Positions 1 to 12,730 of a stretch of DNA of 64,000 bases are shown here, piece by piece. Each line of letters opens with the position of its first letter. Position 1 is the stretch's first letter. A program made the translations under genes and the position numbers. The stretch covers positions 486,892 to 550,891 of the forward strand of contig WBMV01000787.1 in assembly GCA_013396655.1 (NCBI GenBank), read 5' to 3'. Source of the stretch: Campylorhamphus procurvoides (Eukaryota; Chordata; Aves; Passeriformes; Dendrocolaptidae). The notes beneath the pieces are model-generated. The model did no database searches, was not told the DNA's origin, and was given only the letters and a program-made list of their open reading frames with translations.

Positions 1-3000
1 CCTTCACTTTTCCCATGGCTGGTTTAAAAATATCCCCTGCCTGGAGGGTCTCTGCTGTCTGTGAACCACAGGCAGGGGGTCTGAGAGGGTCTGGGTCACC
101 TGTCTCCATCCCCTCCCAGTCTGGTGGGGATGTTGCTGCAGTTCACGTGCCTGAATTGCTGCTGGCAGCTGCAGGGACATTTGCTGGGCATTGGTGACCA
201 CTGGAATGCTCAAGGAAGCTGGGGGGGAACAGACTCTGCCCCTCTGCAGAGCAGGGGTCTGAGGGACAGACCCACTAATCCCACATTGCCCCAAAATGGG
301 AATGTTCACACAGGGCTCCTGGTACCCTCCTGTTGCCATTATGGGTGTTGCTACAGGGGTTGGGGTGGCTGTACCCACATGGTTCACTCTTTCCCCTCCT
401 GTGCACCAGAGCTGCACCCACAGAGACCAAACTGGGGGAAAAGGCTCAGCCTGGATGCTCAGGGGCCGATTCCAGCCTGGATTCCGGCCCCATCCCTTCT
501 CCCTAGGAGGTCCTGCAGCCTGACAGGGCTCCAGAAACATTCCTCCAAGCCAGGCTGACACCACCGCCTGTTCCTGCTTTCATCACCCAGCCGAGTGACA
601 GCCACGCAGGCATCTCCTTGGGAACGGGCTGCCAGGCCATAAATAGAGAAGTGCTCAGAGGAAGGAGGCAGCCTACTCCTTGTGTTTTGGAAACGAGAGC
701 ACGAGAGCACTTCTCCCCTTCCCTCCTCCCCAGTGCTTTGGCTGCTGCTCAACTCAAGCACAGCGAGCCCTTCATGCTGCAGCCATGGCCAGTGCTGGGA
801 GTCCCCCAGAGCCACCCCTGGGGGCAGTTTTGGGTCTAAACACCCCAACACTAAGGAGTTTCAACCTGGTGTGGTTTGGCAGCAGCCTCCCACGGCATCT
901 CCCAAAATCAGGTGCACACCTGAGCACCTGCAGGTACCTTTGGGTGCCAGCTTGTCTATGGGTCTGATGCCTGACCACGCTCTCCTGGGCACAGAACAAA
1001 AGGTTCACTTTGCCTAATGTCTTTGTGGGGCTCAGCACAGTTAAATCTGTCTCAGAGAAGCTGGTTGTGCTGATGTTGCTAATCTCACTGTCATCTGCTT
1101 GTCACCTTGAGCAGCTTTGGCCAGGGGCAGCTATTCTGGCATGGGGTTCCCCTGCAGTGCAGGAGTCTTGGGGCTCCTGGGGGCTTGTCAGGGGTGCCCC
1201 TGAGCTGAGCTGCCACTGTGGGGGTGCCAGGCTCGGCGTGGCTGAAAAGCCAGGGTTGTTTTACTAATCCCCTGTCTCTGCTGTCAGCTGCCTTCCTGAG
1301 AGCAGCAGTTGAGGATCCCACACAGAAGGCACCAGCCCCAACCATCCATCAGAGCCAGCCCTGGACACTCCACGTGAGACACAGCCCCATGTCCAGCAGC
1401 TTGTCCCCTCCCCGTGGTCTCCTCTGCCCTCTCCCTGTCCTTCAGCCAGTTCCCAGTGCAGCCCTGGCTCCACACCAGCCTCACTCACTCCATGCCCAGC
1501 ATCACTGCCCCCCTCCCTCCCACACCACAGTGCCCACCCAGGAGGGATCAGCCTCTGCCAGGCTCCTCCAGCCCTGCCAGGAAACCTCCGCTATTTTTAT
1601 CAAGTCCCTGCGTGGGCTCCTCAAGAATTTTACCTCCCAAAGAAACTCATTTCAGAGAGGAGGAAGCGAGAGGCACTCACAGGGAAGATGCCAGGCCCGT
1701 CCTTTTCCATCTGCTTGCAGATCTCCTTTTCAAAGCCTAAACAAAAGGAAATACAACCTTTTATCGACTTGGAAACAGGACCTTGGGGAACATGCAGATT
1801 TTCTGGGGTGCAGGAAGGCTCCCCTGAGCCTCTCCATCCCCTGAGCTTCCCCTCTCAAAGGCTTCTTTGCCACCCTCTCCTTCCCTTGCTTGGAATCATT
1901 CTGGTTGGAAAAGCCCCCTAAGACCACTGAGTCAAACCATTCCCCCAGCACAGCCAAGGTCCCTGTCCCCAAGGGCCACATCCTGCACCCTGCCAGCCTT
2001 CCTGCACTCCCTAGAGTGGAAGCCAACACTCCCCTCTGCTGGCAGCTCATCCTGTGCCCATGTCCCCATGGATGCCATCCATGCCAGTCCTTCCCTGAGA
2101 CCACGGCATCCAGGGAGGGAGAAGATGCATCCCTGGGATGAACCAGATGCTCAGACCATTCTAACTGGTCCTGACACCCTTCAAAGGAGCTGTGACATTG
2201 CCCCTGCTGTTCTTAACAGCAGAGAAGAGATAAAAAGCATTTCCTCTTGTCTGCAATGCATGGGACAACCTGTCCTGTGGGACACCCTGCCCTGTGGACA
2301 CGGTGCTGCCTCACATAGCAGGAGGAGTAATTTATGGACCTCGCTCACACAACTGCAGACATGATTCAGATGTTAATTGGGCAGGGAACAATGTATTTCA
2401 AGAGCCCAGCTCAGAAAAGGAGGTAACATAATGCTGACAACTGCAGGTTTCCCACTGCTTCCCTCCATTTACCCCTGCACCCTGGCCAGCAGCTGCACCC
2501 ACAGCTCCCACCTTGTCCCCACAGCCAACACCCAGCCCATGCACCTGCCCTGCCCCCCGAGACCAGCAGAAATAAATAAACCCCCCCAGCCTCTCTGTTG
2601 ACTGTCAGATTTTCTCCCTTGAGGACAAAGGACCATTCTCCTCTCCCAGAGCCTGCAGACCAGCACAGTCGTCAGAGAAATGATTAATGGGTCCCTGCAG
2701 AGAGAAAGGCTGCCAACCCCCCCACGGTGATCTCTCCTGCTTGCACCTAGGGCTTGGCTATTGATTAAATGTCATGTTGCCTGGCTTTTAATTATTTTGT
2801 AATGGCTTGGTCAGAAAGGCTAATTACATGGGAGACTGACAGCGGAATTCCTCCAGGAGAAATAGAGGAGGTCTGTGTAGCATCACTGAGATCTCCATCA
2901 ACCACAGCCCCTGTGCTGGGACACTGAGTCCCACGAGCTCTGATCCTGGCACAGGCTCTGAGCAGGGACCCTGCAGCCTGGGAGACAGGGCAGGTTGTCT

Positions 3001-3053
3001 GGGTGCAGGCACAGCACATTCCCAGAGCCAGAGGCAGCAGGGATGTTCCTTAC
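1..3053 (-). other. TACC1: TACC1 intron after coding exon 5 (partial)
   Basis: This stretch follows the splice donor of the leftmost TACC1 exon (GGCAG then GTAAGG on the minus strand) and has no further exon that I recognise. I looked on the minus strand for the conserved region leading into the TACC coiled coil (the SDKTAVLTLIREEI-type segment) and did not find it, so the rest of the gene should lie left of position 1. Contents are unique DNA plus one decayed CR1 fragment near 1.9 kb. Open frames here are short and unconserved in appearance. Confidence 0.75.
1892..2015 (-). repeat. CR1 LINE 3' fragment, decayed
   Basis: The plus strand reads GGAATCATTCTGGTTGGAAA followed by a diverged 'ctaagaccactgagtcaaaccattcccccagc' type segment. 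This is the reverse complement of the 3' end of an avian CR1 element. Only about 120 bases remain, with several substitutions, so it is an old 5'-truncated insertion inside a TACC1 intron. The identification is by recall of the CR1 consensus, not by alignment. Confidence 0.75.
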
Positions 3054-3252
3054 CTGCCTCTGGTCTGTGCTTCGCTGCAGGCACAGGGACATTTGAGCAC
3101 TCAAAATACTCCAGGTCATCTTCTGGCTCAGCCTTCTTGTCCAGCCCAGCCAGTTTCTGCCCAGAGGTGGTGGAGGCCAGCTTCTCCTCATCAGTGGCAT
3201 GCCCATCCCGATTTGCAATACCTGGGATTTCTGAGATCAACACTCCTTCATC
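3054..3252 (-). CDS. TACC1: TACC1 coding exon 5 (conserved DGHATDEEKLAS region)
   Basis: This exon of 199 bases encodes residues 463-528 plus one base of the next codon. It starts after the acceptor GGTCCTGCAG and ends at the donor GGCAG|GTAAGG. It contains NRDGHATDEEKLAST and EPEDDLEYFECSNVPV, which match my recollection of human TACC1 almost residue for residue. The region is acidic and lies between the SDP-repeat region and the C-terminal TACC coiled coil. TACC1 is a centrosome and microtubule plus-end protein that works with the CKAP5 (ch-TOG) family and Aurora kinases, and it has nuclear partners. The exon enters in phase 0 and leaves in phase 1. The 3' half of the protein, including the coiled coil, is outside the window. 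Identification and boundaries are secure. Confidence 0.95.
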
Positions 3253-3486
3253 CTGCAGGACCAAGGTACACAGTTAAGCAGGAGTGGGATAAAACATGAG
3301 GATCAGGCCACCAGCAGAGCTGCTGGATGCTCTGTGGAAAGCAGGGAAGGCTTCAAATCCACCAAGATGCTCCCCACCATCTCTCCTCCCTCCCTTCCCA
3401 CCAGGAACTGCCCATGGGGAACACGCCAGAGCAGAGCCCAGCCAGCCCATCTCTGCCCACAGCTCTGGGACTGGGATCCCACATAC

Positions 3487-3547
3487 CTGAGCGCTGACAT
3501 CCAGGACCAGGGGCTTTGCCTCGTACTGCTTCACCTTGCAGCCACTC
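3487..3547 (-). CDS. TACC1: TACC1 coding exon 4 (small, SGCKVK)
   Basis: This short exon of 61 bases completes the codon begun in exon 3 (AC|G, Thr442) and encodes residues 442-462, TSGCKVKQYEAKPLVLDVSAQ-type sequence. The acceptor is preceded by a clear pyrimidine tract and ends CTGCAG; the donor is CTCAG|GTATGT. The human protein as I recall it reads SGCKVKK...QSLALD at this point, directly after KSRLIT, so both content and position agree. The lysine-rich start continues the basic patch at the end of exon 3. It is separated from exon 5 by an intron of only 234 bases, and it leaves in phase 0. Confidence 0.93.
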
Positions 3548-6249
3548 CTGCAGAAGAGAGAGAAGCAGTGGCTGAGGGGGGCTCGGGGGGCAGTGTGGGG
3601 CAGGCAGGGGGGCGTGCGAGGCAGCCCAAGCAGGGGGAGGCAGCCCCAGCACCAGCGTTGCACCCACCGTGTGCCAGCACCCCACTCACCCGTGAACACC
3701 GAGGCAGAGCAAGTTCTGGAAGGAACAGAAGGAACAGGCAAACAAAAGACACGACTACAGAGCAGTTGGGTTTGTCTGTGAGGTGTTTATTCCTGAGGGG
3801 ATGGTGAGGAGCAGAGCAGGGACCCCGAGGGGCTGACGGCGAGAGAGGCGACTGCCAAGCAGCCAGCACAGAAGGGTTTCCCTCGCTGCACCCTTGCCCT
3901 GTGCATCCAGTGTGACAGCACCAGAGGCCTCGGTGTGTGCTGATTTTCTTCAGGAAGAACCATTTCCAGGCTGTCTCATGCCCCGTCCCTGCAGCTGGAG
4001 GTTTGTCTAGGACTTCTCTGCAGCATCCATGCTTCCCACATGAGTCAGACCCGGGCAGCCAGGGCAGAGGATGGCAGAGCACCGGGGCAATGCACTGTGC
4101 CTTGAATAAATGCTCCATCTGAAGCAAACGCTGTCCCAAGAAGAAGGGCCGTGCAGGTGGAAAGCTTAGCCCAGGTGGGTCTTGCAGGTGGTCCCCTTGC
4201 CCTCCAGCAAGGAAGCTGTCCCTGGAACTTCATCCCATATTCCTCAAGACACCCATCCAGAGGCCATTTGCACAGGCATCAGCACCTTGAACCAGCACAA
4301 GGCAGTGGAGGGACAGTCCCAGTGGGAATGTAGGTGGCAGAGCATGAGCTTTCCTCCTGCATCTCAACCCCTCTCACTCCACACTCAGCGATCTCCAGGC
4401 TCGTGGCCATGTCTGACCCACCAGAACACACTTGCTGAGATGGAACAGCCACTGTGGGGACCTGGGGAGGGATCCCAACCTCCAGACAGGGTGCTCCCCA
4501 TTGTGGGGACATGGTCAGAGGCTTGAGCTGTTCTCAGGTGTAGGGAATGACCCCCACCCACTGCACTCTCCAACCTCCCCATCCCATCACACACAGCAGA
4601 GCACAATGAGACGTGGCACAGCACACAGAGGTGTCTTTGCACACTGCCATGCACACCTGGGTCTCACCAAGGAATCACTCTGGACTGGTTTTCTCCCTCA
4701 TGCCCTGCCACAAGCAGCCAAACTCACCATGTCCTCACCCCACTCTGCTCTGCACCCTCTCCTGCACCGTGGTCATCACACCATCTGGTAGCTGGCTTGA
4801 GATCCACCCCCCAGCACCAAGATAACAGCTCTGGGTCGCACACAAACCTGCTCCTCCTCCATTAGCTGAAGGTTTTGAGCACTTCTCCACCATCAAAAGA
4901 TGCTGTGAGGTGGCATGCTGTGAGGGCAAGCACAGGCCTCCAGTGCAGCTCAGCTCAGCTCAGCTCTCCTCTCCTCCCTTGCTCCCAGGCACTTGCCAGG
5001 CCAAGCCACCCCAGGGACCCCATCGAGGGGTGCGGGACACAAACCAGACAGCAGAGAGCACAAGTCAAAGGGCAGAAGGAGCTGGCATGCCATGGAGACA
5101 ACTGGGGCAGCACACACCCAGAGAGAGGACAAAAACAGCAAAGGAAAAGAAAAGGAATACAGGAGAGAGTACTTACAACAGAAAACAGAGAAATTTCACT
5201 TGCTCAGTAGTCCTGATGCACCAAAGCATGGACAGGGAGAGAGAGAGAGACAGACAGATGGAGAGAAGAAGAGCATGTGAAAAGACCTGGATGTTATCTC
5301 TGCTCTGGAGAAGCACAGTGAGCTGCCCAGCTCAGTCTTTGGGAAGGCACACACACACACGGGATGCTCTGACCCTGCATTTGTTGCCCACAGCAGTGGG
5401 GTGAGATTCAACCACAGACCTTGCTGCCAGGGCAGCAAGCACCCAGAGCTGCCCACACTGCTCCAAAGGGATGGAGAGGGAGCAGAGAATTCCCTGCTGC
5501 TTCCCTTCCCTGTCAGCTCTGCTTGCCTGCAGCCACACACGGTACCACTACCTCTTAAAAAATTTCTAGCCGCTCTCTCCAAAGAATTTCCAGGACAAAA
5601 ACACCCAACACAGCCTGATTTTTGCCTGCGAGCTTTTCTCTCTCACTGTAAAAACCCACTCTCCAGTTTTCCCACCAGAGTTGGATGGCAGAGTAACAGT
5701 CTGCCTGTTCAAGCTGTTCTCTTCTCCTGATACAAACCAGAAATTCAGTGGCAGCTCACACAGCATCCCAGCAACACCTGACCAGTCACACACCTGTGTC
5801 CACCAGCTTCTGCACACTCCTGTGAGCCCAGCAAACCTGCCAGCTCCAGCCTCTGCTACAGCTTTCCTCTGACACCACACCTGCACCCACCAGCTGGGCT
5901 CCAGAGGGGTTTCCAAAGAGGTGATCCTGCAAGCAGGTCCCAATCCAGCCTTCCCCACTCTGTCTGGGACTTGGGACACTGTTCCAGGGCACCTGTACCC
6001 CTCCTCACATCAGAGGTACCAACAGGGAGAGGGGAGCTGCCCCTCTGCCACGACAAGAGGCAGATAAAACTGGGGCAGCAGCAGAACCTGAGGTGCACAG
6101 TGGGATTTTGGGCTTGCTCAGGAGGCACCAGAGCAGAAGCACCATCACCACCATCATCACCATCATCACCACCAACACACCCAGGCTCTGCCTGCACGTG
6201 GGGGAGCAGAGGGGACCACAGCACCAGCTCTGCCCACACCAGCACTCAC
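3548..6249 (-). other. TACC1: TACC1 intron 3
   Basis: This 2.7 kb intron is bounded by the exon 3 donor AAC|GTGAGT and the exon 4 acceptor. I recognise no exon or interspersed repeat in it. It holds low-complexity DNA: four CAGCT units near 4946-4966, a GA-rich run at about 5235-5280, a short CA run near 5350, and a CAT/CAC triplet run at about 6141-6178. Confidence 0.8.
6141..6178. repeat. CAT/CAC triplet microsatellite
   Basis: Imperfect run of CAC, CAT and ATC triplets on the plus strand, about 38 bases long, in TACC1 intron 3 roughly 60 bases from the exon 3 donor. No function is evident; it is a likely length polymorphism. Confidence 0.85.
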
Positions 6250-7294
6250 GTTATTAGGCGTGACTTGGACTTCTTGGGGGAGTCTCTGCCTTCCAGGGAA
6301 TCGTCCTGCACTTCCAGCGTCTGAGATTCCAGGATTTCATTGAGGCTGTTCTCTGCAGTGGAGCAGGAGTCAGTGGCAGTGCTGGGGAGCGTCTTGGTGG
6401 GCTTGAAGGGATCCACAGTGTCAAAGTTATTGGGGTCAAACTGGTAAGAGCCCTTGGGGAGAGTGGGCAAGTTTTGCAGTGCTGAGCTGCCACTGAGGGA
6501 GGTGGGACCGGGGTTGTCCCAGCGCACAGGACCCAGCTGGGGCGAGCCTCGGGGCACTGGTGGCTCTGTGGGACCCCTCTCTGCATCCTCAGCTGATTTC
6601 TTGGGGGACTCTCGGTGTCTCTTTGGCGTCAGCTTGCTGGCTGGGATCCTGCTGCCCCTCCTGGGGGAAGATCTCCTGACCTCTGTGCTCTCTCTCACCT
6701 CCGTAAAATCGACATCAGGTTTTGGGACCTGCCCTGTGGGCTCCAGGGCTGGGTCCCCCTGCAGCTCACTGGGGTGGGGGAGGCAGGATGGGGCTGCCAG
6801 AGGAGGGCTCTGCAGCTGGCAGTTCCCTGCCACAGAGGGGTTCACCCTCCCGTCGCACTGCTGAGGGTCGAGGGGGTAGGATGCTTGGGGCACTGCAGTC
6901 TCCTCTGTGGCTTCCTCTGTTTTCTTCCCCAGCAAAGGTGTTTTCCTTTTCCCGAGCTGGTCCTGGGCCAGGGTATCAGCCTTCATCTCCAGCAGCCCTG
7001 TGCCGGCACCTGCCACGTCCCCTCCTGACATGACCCACACCGGGGTGGCTGTGCCTGCATGGGGCACCAGGGCTGGCTCTGCAGTGGCCACAGTGGCCTG
7101 GCCAGGGTCAGCCCTGCAGCCCAGCCCAGCCAGGGGCTGTGTCAGGGATGAGTTGTCGGGGCCAGTTTCCCCTTTAACATCCGAGCTGGCTTTAAGGGCT
7201 CCGATCTCCGGCTGAGCCTCATCATTGGAGTGTTTCCCAGGAGAGCTGTCCACAGAAGCTTCCCCTACCAGCAGCTCACCATGGTCACCTGGCT
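6250..7294 (-). CDS. TACC1: TACC1 large coding exon 3 (SDP-repeat exon)
   Basis: This 1045-base exon encodes residues 94 (split codon G|AG) to 442 (split codon AC|G). The acceptor is CTTTTCAG|AGCC after a T-rich tract and the donor is AAC|GTGAGT. The best landmark is an SDP repeat at about residues 375-393, with GSYQFDPNNFDTVDPFKP. A degenerate first copy, QASYPLDPQQCD, lies near residues 230-241. A basic stretch KLTPKRHRESPKK at about 314-326 looks like a nuclear localisation signal. The exon closes with SPKKSKSRLIT, nearly identical to human TACC1 as I recall it. The first 130 codons or so are poorly conserved, rich in Pro, Ser and acidic residues, and probably disordered. In TACC proteins this region carries protein-protein contacts outside the coiled coil. 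The TACC1 call rather than TACC2 or TACC3 rests on the first exon and on these C-terminal motifs. Confidence 0.95.
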
Positions 7295-10200
7295 CTGAAA
7301 AGATAAAAGGAGATAGTTAAACCCCAACCTATGGTGCACCCCATTCCACAGGGATTTCTGTCCCCTCCTCACAGCAGCTCCAGGGTCAGATTTTATGGAG
7401 AATCCACCGACTCAAAACTCAGCTTCCCTCCTGCCAGCTGACAGGGAATCACTGCTCACCTGGGCGGAGAGTTAAAAATCAGCAAGGAGAGTTTAGGGAA
7501 GCACGACATCCACGAAATGAGATTAAGCAGGCCCCAGGCAGAAGGGGAATGAAATGGTGTGCTCAAGAAGAAGCAGGGGGTGTCTGGAGATGAGCTGCCT
7601 GGTGCCAGGGCTGTGGAGCTGGGTGTGCACCAGGCAGGGGAAGCTGCCCAAGGGAAACTGACTCTTCACCTGCACAAATCCTGCTGCAGCCACGCCAGGC
7701 TCTCCACACTGCTGTCAGCATCTCCTAATCACAAAGCCTGATCCATGACTTAATCACTATTACTCCAATCCCTTCCTCTCAATCCTTTTACTGTTTAATC
7801 TTTTCCTCGCTATCAAGGGAGGGGGAAGATCCTTCATCCACTGAGGCATCCTGAAAGCTGCACCCACGGAGCACCCAGAGCCAGGACTGCAGTGCAGGTG
7901 TGTCAAGGGACAACAGAAAAACACCTGGTGCCAGCTCCTGCAGACCCACAGCCCCAAGCACATCTCTTGGGAAAAGTTTTACCTATCACCAGGCATTTGT
8001 AACCAGCTCATGTTTGCTGGTGACAGAGAGAATCTCAGGCTGGCAGAGGAAAAGTGCATCAGGCAAATATCTGGTCCAGAGGCTAACCCAGGACATGGAG
8101 CCAACAATCCTGACTCAGCTGATGGCTCGTGGTTTGCATAATTGATCCCCAGGATGCTAAAAGCCATGGAAATGAATCATGAGGGTCTGTGTGCTCCCTG
8201 AGATTGCAAAAATGCTCCCTCTGACTGCAAAAAAACCTTCCCTCCAAGTAGATGTTGCCTTGATGCCCCAGAAAACGCATCAGTAAACACAAATCTAGTG
8301 GATGAGTACTTGGAGTGCAGCCAGGAAACAGTCTCAGGCAGCGCCTGCCAGGCCTTCCCATCATTAGAAACCAGAGAAACTTTCTTAACAGACCCCAAAG
8401 AAAACTTCCCTACACTTGTTTTGTTGCTCTGATGTTTGAAGCTTTCCTGAGACAGCCCTGAACAGAAGAACAGACTTCAAAGTCAGGGCAAAAGGACCTT
8501 TAAAGTGCATTTTGCGTTCCCAGAGGAAGGTTTGGCAGCTGCTGTTCTCACAGACATGAGCCCATCCTGGTTTCTAACCCAAGCAATGAGTAATTACTTC
8601 TTGAATAACAAGCAGTCAGCACGCCAACCACCTCTCCATGCTGTGGTGTCTGCAGGGCGGGGAGGGAAGGGGCGATGGCACATGTGGCCATTGCTCACAA
8701 CAACCATTTTGTCATAAAAATCAGAAGAACCACCCACCCAGGTTATCCAGTTTTGTGGTTCCCTCATTTTCTGCACCTGAGAGAGCTCAGCTGCTCCACC
8801 CCTCCCACAGCACATCCCATCTGCTCAGCCAGTCTGGGAGCCGAGGAACTGGGATAACTGGGAGACAGGAGGTGTGGGCAAAGGGCAGCTGAGGTGCTTG
8901 CCTATGATTCTGGAAATCTTTTGCAGCACAAACATCCCTCCTGCAAGCTCAGGGGGGTTTCCCTCGGTTCCTCCCCCTCTGCATTTCCTCTGCCTTCAGC
9001 GCAGCATGATGAGAGAGCAGGTTCCTGCAGGAACAATTACACAGGATGCAGAACCCAGTGACCTGAAGGGCTTTGTGGGGCTTGTGCTCCAGCCCCTGCT
9101 GCTGCCTGGCAGTGCTGGGTACGAGCATGACAATACCTCAATGCCCCACAGAGCCCTCCCCAGCCACAGCACGCTCCCTGTGGCTCTCCCTGCTCCTCCT
9201 CTAAATGCTCTGACATCCTGAAGCGAGCACAGCTCCCACCAGCCCCGGGCAGTCACGTTGTGAGCAGCAGTGTTGGCTCTGCACGTACTCCTTCCACTCA
9301 CAGCTCCTGCCAGGGAAACCAGCTCGTGGAAACAACCAGAGTCCCCCAGGCCAGCTGCTGCCCCCCAGCTCTGCCACTGCCCCCCAGTCCAGCTGCTGTG
9401 CCCCAGCCCTGTCAAAGCTTGAACCCTCCTTTAGGGCCAAAACTGATCTGAATGCCCCCCAGGACCCCTAGGAGAAGGCACTCACAGCACACAGCTCTCC
9501 TGCCCAGACCAGCCCTTTCCACGGGCACTCCAGCAGATGTCTTCCTGCAGCATCCCAAAAAGGTGACCCTGGGCTCTCCCATTCCACCTCTGGCACTGTG
9601 CCTTGCAGGTGGAGGCAGTTTAGTCCCAGCATGAAAACGGACACTGCCAGCAGCAGGGAACACACAGTGACTCTGGGATCTGTCCCAAGCACAGACCCAC
9701 CACAGGGCATGCTGGATCCCTGAGAACACCCATTGTCCTGGCTGTGTGTGGGCTGCAAAACCACTCCTGGTCTAGGCAGGTACCTGGAGGGGGATGCTAC
9801 AAAGTGAAAATGGAGATTTTATATTCTTTAAAGAAAAACAGACAGGACTGTCTGGCACCGCAGTAATAGGCACTTTGTGCCTGTGCATTATAATTGCTTT
9901 GCTCGTCTTCCTTGGACTGAAATGAAACACAAACACCGGCTTAAACAGCTTTCCAACATGCCATCCCTCGCTCCCTCCAACGAATGGGGAACCCTTGGCA
10001 GCTGCAGAGCTGCAAGGCAAAGCCTCGGTGCCCTTTCCATCCCACAGGCAGCCTCCAAGTGAAGCAGCAGCAATCCCTGAGTGGCACTGAGTGCCCAGGA
10101 GGGGAGAGAACAACCCCTCCAACTCTCTGAGCCTTGGTCTGGGCTCAGGCGTGGTGCTCGGCGTGAGTCACGCACTCCCCCAGCTCAGCACAGGATATCT

Positions 10201-12730
10201 GCCTGTTCACCCAGCTCACCAGCGACTTTTTTTTCCCTCTTTTGGCTTCCCGCTTGTGTCTAACAGCCGTTGATCTATTTTTAAATCCATTCTGTTAAGA
10301 ATTAGCATACCGGCAAAGGATGCTGCTGACACACCGGAAAGCACGTGCCCTGTGTCAGGGTAACGGCAGTGAGAGCCAGTGAACCAGCTCCCAGCACTGA
10401 TGGCTCCAGATTTGTTGCTTCTGCTCATTTCCTCCTGCAAAACATCTACTGGCAGATGACTGGAGATAACCCGAGCACGAACGGGACAGAATTGCAGCCC
10501 CCCACCATCCAAGACAGCGAAAGGAAATTGTCTGAGTGATCCTGAGTGGGCATAGAGCCTCATTGCAGCCCCCTCCAGGGATGAATTTCTCTCCCCAAGA
10601 ACAGGGTTTAATGCACCTAGATCACCTCTCAGCTGGGCAGAGAGCAGCCAGCCCTGCAGTCACAGCTTCTGCCTTACACATTGCCTCACCCGGTTTATTC
10701 CCAAGGCAGGGTGAGACTGCAGCTCTACAACAGGCAGTGCCTGCTCTCCTCGCGGTCCCCCCTGGCCAGGAGTGCCATCCCTGCCCACAGATCCTGCCCC
10801 CACACACACCAGCATGGCCAGCAACGATTCCCCAGGGCCTGCAGGGCAGTGGCTCTCGCCGTGGGTGACAGCTCAGCTGTCTTGGTGCTGACAAGCAGCC
10901 ATTACACTGGATTGCCTCCATCTAGGCATTTATTCCCACTGCTGCTCCCAAGCTGCAGCCAGACGGAAGGGCACGGGCTCCTGTGAAAGCAGCATTGCAA
11001 AGATGAGGTCTTAACATACAGATTACACTGGTAAAGTGGTGGAACACCCCGGGGTGCCTCTGCATGCTGCAAACACATCTGCACCCTGGCAATCCCTTCC
11101 CTCCACCATTCCAGAGACACTGAAGAGCCACAGCCAGAAATGTGGGCAGGAAAGGGCCAGAGCCGGATGCGGTGGCAGGATGGTTTGGCTCTGCTGGCTC
11201 CAACATCCCACTCTCTGCCAGCTAGCACAGAAAAACAGCTTTTGCTGGACATCATCCCCTCAGCTCCACAACACTGGGAGCTTTGTGTGCAGGAGCAGCC
11301 GCTGCCCTGCTGCTGAGCAGGAGCTGCTCGTCCCAGGACAAGAGGCACACATGGGGACAGTGACAACCTGGAGTCTGAGGCAATGCACTTCTCTGAATTT
11401 TGGCAGAAATGATCCTCCTACCTTCTAGGAAAGCCTGTATCTCCCTCTCCCCCTCCCCAGACATTATCCCCAAAGTAAAGATGTCTCTGTCATCCCTTCT
11501 TAAGAGGAAAGGATTATCCCAAGAGCTGTGATCATCAGAAGCATGAACTGAACACTTTCTCCACCACATCAAACAAACCCTGTTTTCCACAGGGATGGGT
11601 GAGCACCCAGATCCATCCCTACACCTCGTGCATGGAAGGACCCAGGGCCTAGATCAAGCCCACGTGCTCCAAAACCAGCCCTACAGAAACCTCCCAGCTG
11701 CTGCTGTGAGCATTCAAGGCAAGCACAACATTGCACGTCACATACTGGGGCCTGCAGCAGTGAGAGGCAGGAGAGGGCAGGGGATACTCACAACAGCCTG
11801 CCCAGGACTTCTGGGCCCACCAAGTGCTGCCCTGCACCCTGGAGAAGCTTCTCTCCTGCAGACCCCCCTGTGGTCTCACAGACCCCCTGACACTGCCCAG
11901 ACACCCTGCCCTGCTGAGAACAGGGACAGGGAGGTCTCCTCCCTGCCCTGCCCTGATAACCTCCAGCGGTTTTTGCAATGGTGCTGGTGACAGAGCTTCA
12001 AAGCTTCCTCCCAGCAGCATGAAAACAGAGATAAATACCGAGCTCAGCCATGGGCACCAGCACAGACCCTGGAGAGGAGGGTACAGACACAGACAGAGGA
12101 CCCCAAAAGGCCAGGGGCTGATGGGGAGCCAACTTGGGGGCGCAGCAGCATTTTGGGACATAAGGATAAACCTGCAACAGTTCAGGACCTCCAGCAAAGA
12201 AAACCCCACACATTTACACCAGATCCTCTGCAAATTCTCCAACTCAGCAGCATCAAGCTTTTGCATCTTCAACAGCAGCCACACAGCAAGGACACCTGGC
12301 ACCTAACTCCAGGGAAAAATGGGCCATGCAATGGAACACCAACCACTGACCAGCCTTGGAGACACAAACCCAGCACCACGGCAGCTCCTGTGAGAGAGCC
12401 AGGGGCGAGCAACAGAGCAACCTGTGGGGCACACAAGCAGCAGCTCCCACCGGCCAGCAGCAGTGGGGGCAGCCCCAAGGCTGCAGGAACGTGGCAGAGG
12501 AACGTTCCACTTACAAAATGATTCAACAACACCCTCGGGTTCCTCTCCATCAACCCATCGCAGCCCTTTGTGGAGCGCCCAGCCCACCCCCGGCATTTGA
12601 ACCGTCCAGGCCATTAACCACAAAAAAGGTGGCAGGCATTATTCAAAGCCAGCGACTTCTCCTCCTTGACCCCACCCTGCCTTTCAGCCTCTGGAGCACC
12701 GGGAGCAGAAGGTGCACACCGGCTCTTTAC
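7295..12730 (-). other. TACC1: TACC1 intron 2
   Basis: This 5.4 kb intron contains no recognisable exon, RNA gene or interspersed repeat. The DNA is less GC-rich than the flanks at about 8.2-8.7 kb and 9.8-10.6 kb. The second of these has AT-rich, palindrome-bearing sequence at about 9.81-9.99 kb that could be an intronic enhancer. Open frames in the interval are short and show no conserved motif. Confidence 0.8.
9839..9882. promoter_or_regulatory. Paired palindromes in TACC1 intron 2 (candidate enhancer core)
   Basis: Two close inverted repeats are seen directly. CAGACAG-GA-CTGTCTG occupies 9839-9854, and AGGCAC-TTT-GTGCCT occupies 9868-9882. CAGAC and GTCTG are the half-sites recognised by SMAD MH1 domains, so the first palindrome is a possible SMAD element. 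The flanks are AT-rich in an otherwise GC-rich intron. Function is inferred only from sequence symmetry. Confidence 0.3.

Noticed and set aside
1..3053. Further TACC1 exons including the TACC coiled coil
   Set aside because: I searched the minus strand for the conserved segments that follow exon 5 in human TACC1 and found none, so they should lie outside the window.
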